Assembly (NCBI RefSeq): GCF_032854445.1
Contig: NC_088307.1
Span: 25,619,953 to 25,683,952, forward strand
Source of the DNA: Liolophura sinensis
Taxonomy: Eukaryota; Mollusca; Polyplacophora; Chitonida; Chitonidae
DNA: 64,000 bases
Reading direction: 5' to 3'
Shown in pieces: positions 46,060 through 57,251 of this stretch. A model generated the notes under the pieces. It did no database searches and was not told the origin of the DNA. It saw only the letters and a program-made list of their open reading frames with translations. The stretch's first letter is position 1; every line of letters starts with the position of its first letter. Made by a program: the position numbers and the translations under genes.

Positions 46060-46400
46060 AGTACAAAGGAAAGCAACTGCATCAAGGATGATAGCTAGCC
46101 CAGTGACCATCAAACGACCATCACATCTTCATTAATACCCACTACACATTGTAAATCTTATTCATTGGCTGAAGACCAGCTGTTAATGGCCCCAGGGAGC
46201 AGTCATTACTTCAGCAGGGGGTCAGGCCTGTAATCTTCCCCCTAATCCTGTTAACAGGCCCCAGGGCTGGTCAGTGGATTCCCCACGCCCTGGTGGCTGA
46301 TTAATGAAGCCTTTGTTATGGGCACGTGTCCACTGCGCCCACCAACACACCCATGCCTCTGGGCTGAGTAAATAAGACTTCGCAGCAGTAAAAGGTATCA
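46060..46400. other. unique block with SOX and homeodomain-like motifs
   Basis: GGCCCCAGGG occurs twice (46189, 46258 areas). GCTGATTAATGAAGCCTTTG then TTATGG places a homeodomain core beside a SOX-like CCTTTGTT near 46298-46318. Balanced composition and absence of repeats or frames make it one of the better conserved-enhancer candidates. Confidence 0.33.
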
Positions 46401-47805
46401 GGACAGTTCAGATACCACCCCACCTCCCATCCCACCCCCTCCATAACCAGGATAGGGGCAAAGGGTGCCATCAGACAATGGTATGATCACACAGAAAAGC
46501 ATTAACTAAAAGTAACTCTGACACAGGTAAATTAGATTACATCAGTTAAACAGTAGCTTTGCAGGGCCCAACTTATCAAATATTATATTGTCGGCCTTCC
46601 TGCTATTTTTCTGTAGCTGTACAAATTTTTCTGTAGCTGTACAACTTTTGTAGTCTAACTGAAGAATGACCTGTTAATCTGACAGAAAACAGGAAAATGT
46701 GTATTGCACTATCTCATACACTGAGTGGAGTTGCCAAGTAAAGTTTTGTACATGCATACAAACACACATCACTGTATAACTGAAGAAACTCTTGCATTTA
46801 AACAGAAGATTGATTGATATTTTGCATGTTCCGTTTTAAAATTAGCACATCACTCATGAGATGGCATGCTAGTACTAGAATCTGGCACTTTTGTTTTCAC
46901 CACTAATTTATAGCAGGCTGCCATTTCTCGCTTTTCATAAACATGCTGGGATTCTGCCACAAAATACAATAAAACCCCACAATTACCCCCCCCCCCCCCC
47001 CATGTGTCATGTACATGTATTTCACTCTTTAACGTTATTTGTTACATGTGAGCACTTTCACACTTACATTCCGACACCCCACAAGGGTACCACCTTATCC
47101 ATACCTAAAAAACACAACACACTGACATACCCTAAAACTGATGAAGCCCAATACATGCACATTCACTACTATACTGGTATTTCAAAGTATGACAACAGAT
47201 TTACATGAAAAAGGATTTATGAAAAGTTACTATAATATGAAGGGTATGGATTTAAGGAAAATAAAGACAGACAGAGCAAAAAAAAAAAAAAAATGACCCA
47301 CCCTAAAAATGCATGTTTTCTGTCAATGGCTTAGAACATTAGCAGATGAAATTGTTGATGAGCATGATGGGAGTCTGACACCAGCTTAGCGCCACCAAAT
47401 TTGGGCTCACCCTCCACCAAAGTTGTTTTGACAACTATCACTGTTCATGTCACTATATCAGGCTACTTAATTTTCAGCCTGACCAAACGGGCTTTAGGAA
47501 AACTGTAGCTTAACACCATTTTTACGCCCCAAGAAGGAATTAAGCTACAGCCATATTAAGTTTTAAACCCAAGCCTTTCATGCATCATTTAATTTTGATG
47601 AAGACACTTGAGCATTACATGTATTATTGTTTATTAGTGAAAACAAGTAATCACACTGAATTGGAAGAATCAGGAAGACAATGTATTTCAATGGCAGGTG
47701 TAATAACTAATAAAATTGCAGGCCTTCAAAATTCCAAGGAATGGAACCTGGGTTCCACTTAGATTATACTGTGAGAAACTTAAAAACTAAATAAATAAAT
47801 AAATA
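46401..47805. other. AT-rich sequence with a C run
   Basis: C17 near 46985-47001 and an A run at 47278-47293. A 105-codon plus frame at 46891-47208 spans the C run and is not recognised. Confidence 0.35.
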
Positions 47806-47867
47806 AGACAGTCAGGAAACACATTTTAGGAGCTTCCCAATTGTTGCTTTAAACATACATCTGGCAG

Positions 47868-47932
47868 AATTCAATGAGATGCTCAACTCGTACAAGGCAG
47901 ACGCGGACAAGATGGTGGAAAAGGCCCAATGA
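47868..47932 (+). CDS. coding-like fragment, possible terminal exon or pseudo-exon
   Basis: After an acceptor-like TACATCTGGCAG the plus strand reads FNEMLNSYKADADKMVEKAQ and a TGA. The helix-forming, charged text and the G/C-ending codons (CTC AAC TCG TAC AAG) look like real coding sequence, unlike the AT-rich surroundings. No family is recognised. No 3' polyadenylation signal was found, and the opposite strand is open as well (95 codons, 47812-48099). It could be an alternative last exon, a processed pseudogene scrap or chance. Confidence 0.2.
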
Positions 47933-48339
47933 TTTCCCTGGAGAGCTGACCCTGGAATTACAGCCAGCGCACAATGCATTCTGCAGCCGCTGACGTGCCA
48001 TGTGCAGCTGTGTCCTCGCTGAAGTGCAGTATGTGATCTCGTACTATGAGGGTGACAACTGACAAGCCAGCCTGTCGTTCCTGCAAAAGCATTTGTCACA
48101 AGAGCAGGATTCCGAAGCTTGCTGCATGTGCGGGAAAAGATAATGGCATGATGTCATCCCTGAACGGGATTAATTACATTAGTGTTTTTGCGCTTGTACT
48201 ACTTTGTAAATGTATTCAGGGCTAAATAAAGGCTGGCATGCTGGATGGAAACAAACACAGGAGATAAATGCTGCTTTTTATCGGAGGCAACACGAATTTG
48301 TCCCCTGTCCACGGTGATGGTGTTACAAACGTGAATAAC
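47933..48339. other. unique GC-richer block
   Basis: Balanced composition up to about 48190, then AT-richer. On the minus strand AATGCTTTTGCAG is followed by about 40 open codons to a TAA, but no good donor is in register. Conserved-element candidate. Confidence 0.25.
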
Positions 48340-49590
48340 ACCTGGTGCACAATACCTGTGCTGCCAACCACGCCTGCACAGACTACAGCAGCAAGACACT
48401 GACACAAAAAACACTGCAAAGGTAGCCAAATAACTGTGCTACCAACAATGCCTACACAGGCTACAGTAGGTAGCCAAATACCTGTGCTGCCAACAACGCC
48501 TGCACAAACTACAGCAGCAAGACACTGACACAAAAAACACTGCAAAGGTATCCAAATAACTGTGCTACCAACAATGCCTACACAGACTACAGCAGGTAGC
48601 CAAATACCTGTGCTGCCAACAACGCCTGCACAGACTACAGCAGGTAGCCAAATACCTGTGCTACCAACAATGCCTGCACAGACTACAGCAGGTAGCCAAA
48701 TACCTGTGCTACCATCAATGCCTGCACAGACTACAGCAGGTAGCCAAATACCTGTGCTGCCAACCACGCCTGCACAAACTACAGCAGCAAGACACTGACA
48801 CAAAAAACACTGCAAAGGTAGCCAAATACCTGTGCTGCCAACAATGCCTACACAGACTACAGCAGGTAGCCAAATACCTGTGCTGCCAACCACGCCTGTA
48901 CAAACTACAGCAGCAAGCCACTGACACAAAAAACACTGCAAAGGTACCGTAGCCAAATAACTGTGCTACCAACAATGCCTACACAGACTACAGCAGGTAG
49001 CCAAATACCTGTGCTGCCAACAACGCCTGCACAGACTACAGCAGGTAGCCAAATACCTGTGCTACCATCAATGCCTACACAGGCTACAGCAGGTAGCCAA
49101 ATACCTGTGCTGCCAACAACGCCTGCACAGACTACAGCAGGTAGCCAAATACCTGTGCTGCCAACAACGCCTGCACAGACTACAGCAGCAAGACACTGAC
49201 ACAAAAAACACTGCAAAGGTAGCCAAATACCTGTGCTGCCAACAATGCCTACACAGACTACAGCAGGTAGCCAAATACCTGTGCTACTAACAATGCCTGC
49301 ACACACTACAGCAGGTAGCCACTGACACAAAAACCACAGCACAGGTAGCCAAATACCTGTGCTACCAACAATGCCTACACAGGCAACAGTAGGTAGCCAA
49401 ATACCTGTGCTACCAACAATGCCTGCACAGGCTACAGTAGGTAGCCAAATACCTGTGCTACCAAAAATGCCTGCACAGACTACAGTAGGTAGCCAAATAC
49501 CTGTGCTACTAACAATGCCTTCACAGACTACAGCAGCAAGCCACTGACACAAAGGCCAATGCAAAGGTAGCCAAAATCCAGGACATGATA
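48340..49590. repeat. 48 bp minisatellite with embedded longer variant
   Basis: The unit is ACCTGTGCTGCCAACAACGC then CTGCACAGACTACAGCAGGT then AGCCAAAT. Several times the end is replaced by AGCAAGACACTGACACAAAA then AACACTGCAAAGGTAGCC, giving a higher-order pattern every few units. The key unit variants are ACGCCTGC/ATGCCTAC and single changes. Plus frames (PVLPTTPAQTTAGSQ) and minus frames (up to 244 codons, AAVVCAGIVGSTGIW) are open simultaneously: artefacts of a unit divisible by three. Confidence 0.96.
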
Positions 49591-49684
49591 CTTCATACAT
49601 TCATACATATTAAATCATGATGCTTTGTCAGTGGTTACAAAACATCATATCAGAAATGGCAAATACATGTACCTGTATAAATTC
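49591..49684. other. junction between two arrays
   Basis: About 95 bp of unique sequence separate the 48 bp and 27 bp arrays. Confidence 0.4.
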
Positions 49685-52600
49685 ATATGTATGTACCATA
49701 CTGTCACATTCACATGTATGTACCCTCTTGTCACATTCACATGTATGTACTGTACTGTCACATTCACATGTATGTACTGTACTGTCACATTCACATGTAT
49801 GTACCGTACTGTCACATTCACATGTATGTACTGTACTGTCACATTCACATGTATGTACTGTACTGTCACATTCACATCTATGTACCATACTGTCACATTC
49901 ACATGTACGTACCATACTGTCACATTCACACGTATGCACTATACGGTCACATTCACATCTATGTACCGTACTGTCACATTCACATGTATGTACCATACTG
50001 GCACATTCACACATATGTACTGTACTGTCACATTCACACATATGTACCGTACTGTCACATTCACATCTATGTACCGTACTGTCACATTCACATGTATGTA
50101 CCATACTGTCACATTCACATGTATGTACCATACTGTCACATTCACATGTACGTACCATACTGTCACATTCACATGTATGTACTGTACTGTCACATTCACA
50201 TGTGCGTACCGTACTGTCACATTCACATGTATGTACTGTACTGTCACATTCACATGTATGTACCATACTGTCACATTCACATGTATGTACCATACTGTCA
50301 CATTCACACATATGTACTGTACTGTCACATTCACATGTATGTACCATACTGTCACATTCACATGTATGTACCGTACTGTCACATTCACATGTATGTACCG
50401 TACTGTCACATTCACATGTATGTACCATACTGTCACATTCACACATATGTACTGTACTGTCACATTCACATGTATGTACTGTACTGTCACATTCACAGGT
50501 ATGTAAGGTACTGTCACATTCACATCTATGTACCATACTGTCACATTCACATGTACGTACCATACTGTCACATTCACATGTACGTACCATACTGTCACAT
50601 TCACTTCTATGTACTGTACTGTCACATTCACATGTGCGTACCGTACTCTCACATTCACATGTATGTACTGTACTGTCACATTCACATGTATGTACCATAC
50701 TGTCACATTCACATGTATGTACCATACTGTCACATTCACACATATGTACTGTACTGTCACATTCACATGTATGTACCATACTGTCACATTCACATGTATG
50801 TACCGTACTGTCACATTCACATGTGTGTACCGTACTCTCACATTCACATGTATGTACCATACTGTCACATTCACATGTATGTACTGTACTGTCACATTCA
50901 CATGTATGTACTGTACTGTCACATTCACATGTATGTAAGGTACTGTCACATTCACATCTATGTACCATACTGTCACATTCACATGTACGTACCATACTGT
51001 CACATTCACACGTATGTACTGTACGGTCACATTCACATCTATGCACTGTACTGTCACATTCACATATATGTACCGTACTGTCACATTCACATGTATGTAC
51101 TGTACTGTCACATTCACATGTATGTAAGGTACTGTCACATTTACATGCATGTACTGTACTGTACTGTCACATTCACATGTATGTTCCGTGCTGTAACATT
51201 CACATGTGTGTACCGTACTGTCACATTCACATGTATGTACTGTACTGTCACATTCACATGTGTGTACCGTACTCTCACATTCACATGTATGTACTGTACT
51301 GTCACATTCACATGCACGTACCATACTGTCACATTCACATGTATGTAAGGTACTGTCACATTCACATGTATGTACTGTATTGTCACATTCATATGTATGT
51401 ACCGTACTGTCACATTCACATGTATGTACCGTATTGTAACATTCACATGTATGTACCGCAGTCACATTCACATGTATGTAAGGTACTGTCACATTCACAT
51501 GTATGTACCGTACTGTCACATTCAAATGTATGTACTGTACTGTCACATTCACATGTATGTACTGTACTGTCACATTCACATGTATGTAATGTACTGAAAC
51601 ATTCACATGTATGTACCATAGTGTCACATTCACATGTATGTACCGTACTGTCACATTCACATGTATGTACCGTACTGTAACATTCACATGTATGTACCGT
51701 ACTGCCACATTCACATGTGTGTACCATACTGTCACGTTCACATGTATGTACCATACTGTCACATTCACATGTATGTACTGTACTGTCACATTCACATGTA
51801 TGTACCATACTGTCACATTTACATGCATGTACTGTACTGTACTGGCACATTCACATGCATGTACCGTACCATCACATTCACATGTGTGTACTGTACTGTC
51901 ACATTCACATGTATGTACCGTACTGTAACATTCACATGTATGTCCCGTACTGTCACATTCACATGTATGTACTGTACTGTCACATTCACATGTATGTACC
52001 ATACTGTCACATTCACATGTATGTACCATACTGTCACATTCACATGTATGTACCGTACTGTCACATTCACACGTATGTACTGTACTGTCACATTCACATG
52101 TATGTACCGTACTGTCACATTCACATGTATGTACCGTACTGTCACATTCACATGTATGTACCGTACAGTAACATTCACATGTATGTAACGTACTGTCACA
52201 TTCACATGTATGTATTGTACTGTCACATTCACATGTATGTACCATACTGTCACATTCACATGTATGTACTGTACTGTCACATTCACATGTATGTACCGTA
52301 CTGTCACATTCACATGTATGTACCGTACTGTCACATTCACATGTATGTACTGTACTGTAACATTCACATGTATGTACTGTACTGTCACATTCACATGTAT
52401 GTAATGTACTGTCACATTTACATGTATGTACTGTACGGTACTGTCACATTCACATGTATGTACCGTACTGCCACATTCACATGTGTGTACCATACTGTCA
52501 CATTCACATGTATGTACCGTACTGTCACATTCACATGAATGTACCGTACTGTCACATTCACATGTGTGTACCGTACTCTCACATTCACATGTATGCAATA

Positions 52601-54215
52601 TACTGTCACATTCACATGTATGTAAGGTACTGTCACATTCACATGTATGTAAGGTACTGTCACATTCACATGTATGTGCTGTACTGTCACATTCACATGT
52701 ATGTACCATACTGTCACATTCACATGTATGTACCGTACTGTAACATTCACATGTATGTACCGTACTGTCACATTCACATGTATGTACCGTACTGTCACAT
52801 TCACATGTATGTACCGTACTGTCACATTCACATGTATGTAATGTACTGTCACATTCACATGTATGTAAGGTACTGTCACATTCACATGTATGTAAGGTAC
52901 TGTCACATTCACATGTATGTACCGTACTGTAACATTCACATGTATGTACCGTACTGCCACATTCACATGTGTGTACCATACTGTCACATTCACATGTATG
53001 TACCATACTGTCACATTCACATGTATGTACTGTACTGTCACATTCACATGTATGTACCATACTGTCACATTTACATGCATGTACTGTACTGTACTGGCAC
53101 ATTCACATGCATGTACCGTACCGTCACATTCACATGTGTGTACTGTACTGTCACATTCACATCTATGTACCGTACTGTAACATTCACATGTATGCACCGT
53201 ACTGTCACATTCCCATGTATGTACCGTACTCTCACATTCACATGTATGTACCGTACTGTCACATTCACATGTATGTACTGTACTGTCACATTCACATGTA
53301 TGTACCGTACTGTCACATTCACATGTATGTACCGTACTGTCACATTCACATGTATGTACCGTACAGTAACATTCACATGTATGTAACGTACTGTCACATT
53401 CACATGTATGTATTGTACTGTCACATTCACATGTATGTACCATACTGTCACATTCACATGTATGTACTGTACTGTCACATTCACATGTATGTACCGTACT
53501 GTCACATTCACATGTATGTCCCGTACTGTCACATTCACATGTATGTACTGTACTGTCACATTCACATGTATGTACTGTACTGTCACATTCACATGTATGT
53601 AATGTACTGTCACATTTACATGTATGTACTGTACGGTACTGTCACATTCACATGTATGTACCGTACTGCCACATTCACATGTGTGTACCATACTGTCACA
53701 TTCACATGTATGTACCGTACTGTCACATTCACATGAATGTACCGTACTGTCACATTCACATGTGTGTACCGTACTCTCACATTCACATGTATGTAATGTA
53801 GTGTCACATTCACATGTATGTAAGGTACTGTCACATTCACATGTATGTAAGGTACTGTCACATTCACATGTATGTACTGTACTGTCACATTCACATGTAT
53901 GTACTGTACTGTCACATTCACATGTATGTAAGGTACTGTCACATTCACATGTATGTACCGTACTGTAACATTCACATGTATGTAATGTACTGTCACATTC
54001 ACATGTATGTACCGTACTGTCACATTCACATGTATGTACCGTACTGTCACATTCACATGTATGTAATGTACTGTCACATTCACATGTATGTAAGGTACTG
54101 TCACATTCACATGTATGTAAGGTACTGTCACATTCACATGTATGTACTGTACTGTCACATTCACATGTATGTACTGTACTGTCACATTCACACGTATGTA
54201 CTGTACTGAAACATT
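49685..54215. repeat. 4.5 kb array of a 27 bp unit, about 168 copies
   Basis: The unit is TCACATTCACATGTATGTAC followed by CGTACTG. The main variable site is the CpG, found as ACCGTAC, ACCATAC or ACTGTAC. Five of the six reading frames of the consensus are stop-free, which explains the frames of up to 768 codons on both strands. Higher-order structure is present: marker variants recur 1252 bp apart (51821/53073), 1198 bp apart (52431/53629) and 1080 bp apart (49871/50951, exactly 40 units). Confidence 0.98.
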
Positions 54216-54309
54216 ACTCAATATAGCTGGAAAATCCTCCCGCGAGATTTCATGCTGTCTGGCACTTAGACCGACTTTTTGTCCAAGCCAACAGGCTGTG
54301 TTATATAAA
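54216..54309. other. junction between arrays
   Basis: About 95 bp of unique, GC-richer sequence between the 27 bp and 21 bp arrays. Confidence 0.4.
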
Positions 54310-54980
54310 AATAAGAGGCCCATGTTATAACACAGAAGGAACACGTTTATACATAGGAGGCCTATGTCAAAATATATAGGAGACCCATGTTATAACTTAG
54401 GGGGCCCATGTTATAATTTAGGAGCGCCATGCTAAAACATGTAGGAGACCCATGCTATAACATAGGCAACCCATGCTAAAACATATACGAGACCCATGTT
54501 ATAACTTAGGAGGCCCACGTTAAAACATAGGAGGCCCATGTTAAAACATAGGAGGCCCATGTTAAAACATAAGAGGCCCGTGTTAAAACATAGGAGGCCC
54601 ATGTTATAACTTAGGAGGCCCATGATAAACATAGGAAGCCCTTGCTAAACATAGGAGGCCCACGCTAAAACATAGGAGGCCCACATTAAAATATAGGAAG
54701 CCCACGTTAAAACATAGGAGGCCCATGTTACAACATAGGAGGCCACATTAGAAGACAGTAGATAGGAGGCTCATATGTTAAAAGATAGGAGGCCTAGTTA
54801 AAACATAGGAGGCCTAGTTAAAACATAGGAGGCCACATTAAAACATAGGTGGCCACATTAAGACATAGGAGGCCCATGATAAACATAGGAGGCCCACATT
54901 AAAACATAAGAGGCCACATTAGAAGACAGTAGATTATTGGCTCATATTTTGAAAGATAGAAGACCCATGATGTAAGACAG
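54310..54980. repeat. 21 bp degenerate minisatellite, about 30 copies
   Basis: The core is ACATAGGAGGCCCATGTTAA plus A. Variants at one position are CCCACGTTA, CCCATGTTA and CCCACATTA. Units towards 54.75-54.98 kb are more diverged and have deletions (aggccacatta). Confidence 0.94.
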
Positions 54981-55398
54981 GGTGTCAAAAATTGGACCTG
55001 ACTACAGACATCGACTTCTAGAGCTACACAGAAGCACAGCAAAGAATTCCTGGGTATGTATGTCACTAGACAGCATCCAATAAAATCAGTGTAACCTGTT
55101 TATCTACATGTACATAAAGATCAGTGCACAACCCACATCTATATACTTAATTCTCTACAGGGATGCTACGTTCATTTAACATTTATCAAGACGGCACAAG
55201 CTAAGCTTCTACTAATCAGAAAGAGGATGTGGCAATGCTTTTTGCATCACTTCACTTCTGTCTCGAGAAGAAAGGAAGGAACCTCCTCCAGAAAAATGAA
55301 ACCTTGGAACTAATCCCTCGAGACAAGCCTTCCAAATTGATTTTGGTCATTTCCAGCTTTGCGAAATGGCTGTAAGCTTATTAAGCCGTTTAGTTTAC
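54981..55398. other. unique sequence, putative intron
   Basis: Balanced composition from 55190 on. It lies directly 3' (minus strand) of the candidate exon at 55399-55500 and may contain conserved intronic sequence. Confidence 0.3.
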
Positions 55399-55500
55399 CC
55401 TAAAAGCTTTCTCTATATAAATCAGCTGGTCAAAGCTCCTCGTGACGGCATCAAAGTACAGAAGCTGTCCGGAGATGAACATTAGAAAGTTCATGTTACG
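55399..55500 (-). CDS. candidate coding exon (102 nt, phase 0-0), possible start exon
   Basis: On the minus strand a classic acceptor GGTTATTTCTACTTCTCCAG precedes 102 nt that are open in one frame only, followed by donor TTTAGG/GTAAAC. The text runs RNMNFLMFISGQLLYFDAVT then RSFDQLIYIEKAFR. Codons look coding-like (GAT GCC GTC ACG AGG AGC). An ATG at 55492-55494 has A at -3, so translation could begin here. The other two frames stop within the first codons. Joined in phase 0 to the exon at 29741-29789 the reading stays open. I recognise no family. If splicing does not occur the frame ends two codons later. Confidence 0.35.
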
Positions 55501-55689
55501 CTGGAGAAGTAGAAATAACCCTCTAGATCCATACAGGCTTTGTTCACAAGACTGTGTGGCTGGAGATGTACATGTATCCACAGAGTTATTTTCATAAAGT
55601 AGTCTAATCAGAGGTTACCACGGCATATTGTCATTTCATCAACAGCCACTCAGTATACGCATTCAAATCTTACATTACCAACAGTTATC
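55501..55689. other. putative intron sequence
   Basis: Includes the pyrimidine tract of the preceding exon on the minus strand; otherwise AT-rich. Confidence 0.3.
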
Positions 55690-56640
55690 TTCCATGAATG
55701 CCAAGCTCATCCCAGCTACATCGCTATACTTAGTAGAGTCAAATCTTACATTATCTATATATGTGGTCATTAACAGAGGTACTTAATGGAGTGATATCTT
55801 ACATTACCAACAGTTATCTTCCATTAATGCCAAGCTCATCCCATCAACACAGCTATACTTAGTAGAGTCAAATCTTACATTATCTATGTATATGGTCATT
55901 AACAGAGGTACTTAATGGAGTGATATCTTACATTACCAACAGTTATCTTCCATTAATGCCAAGCTCATCCCAGCTACATCGCTATACTTAGTAGAGTCAA
56001 ATCTTACATTACCTTTATATATGGTCATTAACAGAGGTACTTAATGGAGTGATATCTTACATTACCAACAGTTATCTTCCATTAATGCCAAGCTCATCCC
56101 AGCTACATCGCTATACTTAGTAGAGTCAAATCTTACATTACCTTTATATATGGTCATTAACAGAGGTACTTACTGCTGTGATATCTTACATTACCAACAG
56201 TTATCTTCCATTAATGCCAAGCTCATCCCAGCTACATCACTATATTTAGTAGAGTCAAATCTTACATTATCTATATATGTGGTCATTAACAGAGGTACTT
56301 AATGCTGTGATATCTTACATTACCAATAGTCATCTTCCATTAATACCAATCCCTGGATACAGTCATCCCATCAACAAAGGTATACTCAGTACAGTCAAAT
56401 CTGGCATTATCTATATATGGTCATTAACAGAGGTACTTAATGCAGTGATATCTTACAATAACAACAGATATCTTTCATTAATACCAGGCACTGGATATGG
56501 TCATCCCATCAACAAAGCTATCGTCAGTACAGTCAAATTTGACATTATCTATATATATGGTCATTAACAGAGGTACTTAATGCAGTGATATCTTACAATA
56601 ACAACAGATATCTTCCTTTACCAGTTACCGGGCATAGTCA
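55690..56640. repeat. ~129 bp tandem repeat, 7 to 8 copies
   Basis: The marker AGTAGAGTCAAATCTTAC recurs at about 55732, 55861, 55990, 56119 and 56248, exactly 129 bp apart, then as AGTACAGTCAAATCT near 56388 and 56526 with units of ~138-140 bp. The unit contains TATGGTCATTAACAGAGGTA, CTTAATGGAGTGATATC and CAGTTATCTTCCATTAATGC. The last units carry an insertion (ccctggatacagtcatccc). A 96-codon frame here is an artefact. Confidence 0.96.
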
Positions 56641-56967
56641 ATTTATCAGAATGCTGTTGTTACTTAGCAACTTAGTGAAATCATTTCATCAACAGAGTTA
56701 TAAACTTAAAACAATTAACTCTTTAACAAGCTAAATTACCAATGAATATGTTTGTTTCATTACCATACACGCAGTTACTTATTTCAGTCAAATCTTAATT
56801 ACTAATGGATACGAGGTTGATTCCGGAAGCTGCTTTTTCTTTTGAGTCCTGATTTGAAACATGTGATTTACAGGTAAAAGATTGTTTTGGGGCAACAGCA
56901 GTTGAAGTCGGCAACACTTAAAGATTGTTATGTCAAAACAAATATGAACATCTGAACTTCTGGGGTG
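56641..56967. other. AT-rich spacer
   Basis: Nothing identifiable. Confidence 0.35.
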
Positions 56968-57182
56968 GATTCCACAATGCCATATCTAACTTTGAAGTCA
57001 AAACTTTAAACGTCTCTATAATGCTTAGCTTTTGGTATTAGAAGCTGAAATGTAGACATACTTGCCTTACAATAACAATGAATTGAAGAACAAAATTTTA
57101 GCTTATAGAGCCCTAAAATGATCCTCAAAATCGTATTTCAAATTTTGACTTAAAGTTCAGTCAGAAACAGCTTTGTGGAATC
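56968..57182. mobile_element. MITE-like foldback element, 215 bp
   Basis: Ends are inverted: GATTCCACAA at 56968-56977 and TTGTGGAATC at 57173-57182. Inner parts are partly complementary (aagtcaaaactttaaac versus cttaaagttcag, gcttagctttt versus aaaattttagcttat). It is too short to encode a transposase, as expected for a non-autonomous DNA element. No clear target-site duplication was identified. Confidence 0.55.
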
Positions 57183-57251
57183 AGACCAGGAGCCTTAACT
57201 GTTACGGTAAAAAGTAAAGTGCTCTGTAGAATATGCCAAAAGGAAACTCAC
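57183..57251. other. short spacer, putative intron start
   Basis: Downstream (minus strand) of the donor GTGAGT at 57251. Confidence 0.25.

Noticed and set aside
48199-49600. Minus-strand proteins with AAVVCAGIVGSTGIW repeats and plus-strand PVLPTTPAQTTAGSQ repeats
   Set aside because: 48 bp array, several frames open simultaneously, no flanking gene structure.
49685-54215. Frames of up to 768 codons on both strands as genes
   Set aside because: They are the arithmetic result of a stop-free 27 bp unit; five of six frames are open and no start, splice or codon constraint is seen.
49685-54215. CRISPR-like repeat array
   Set aside because: Units are directly tandem without unique spacers and the DNA is clearly animal nuclear DNA.
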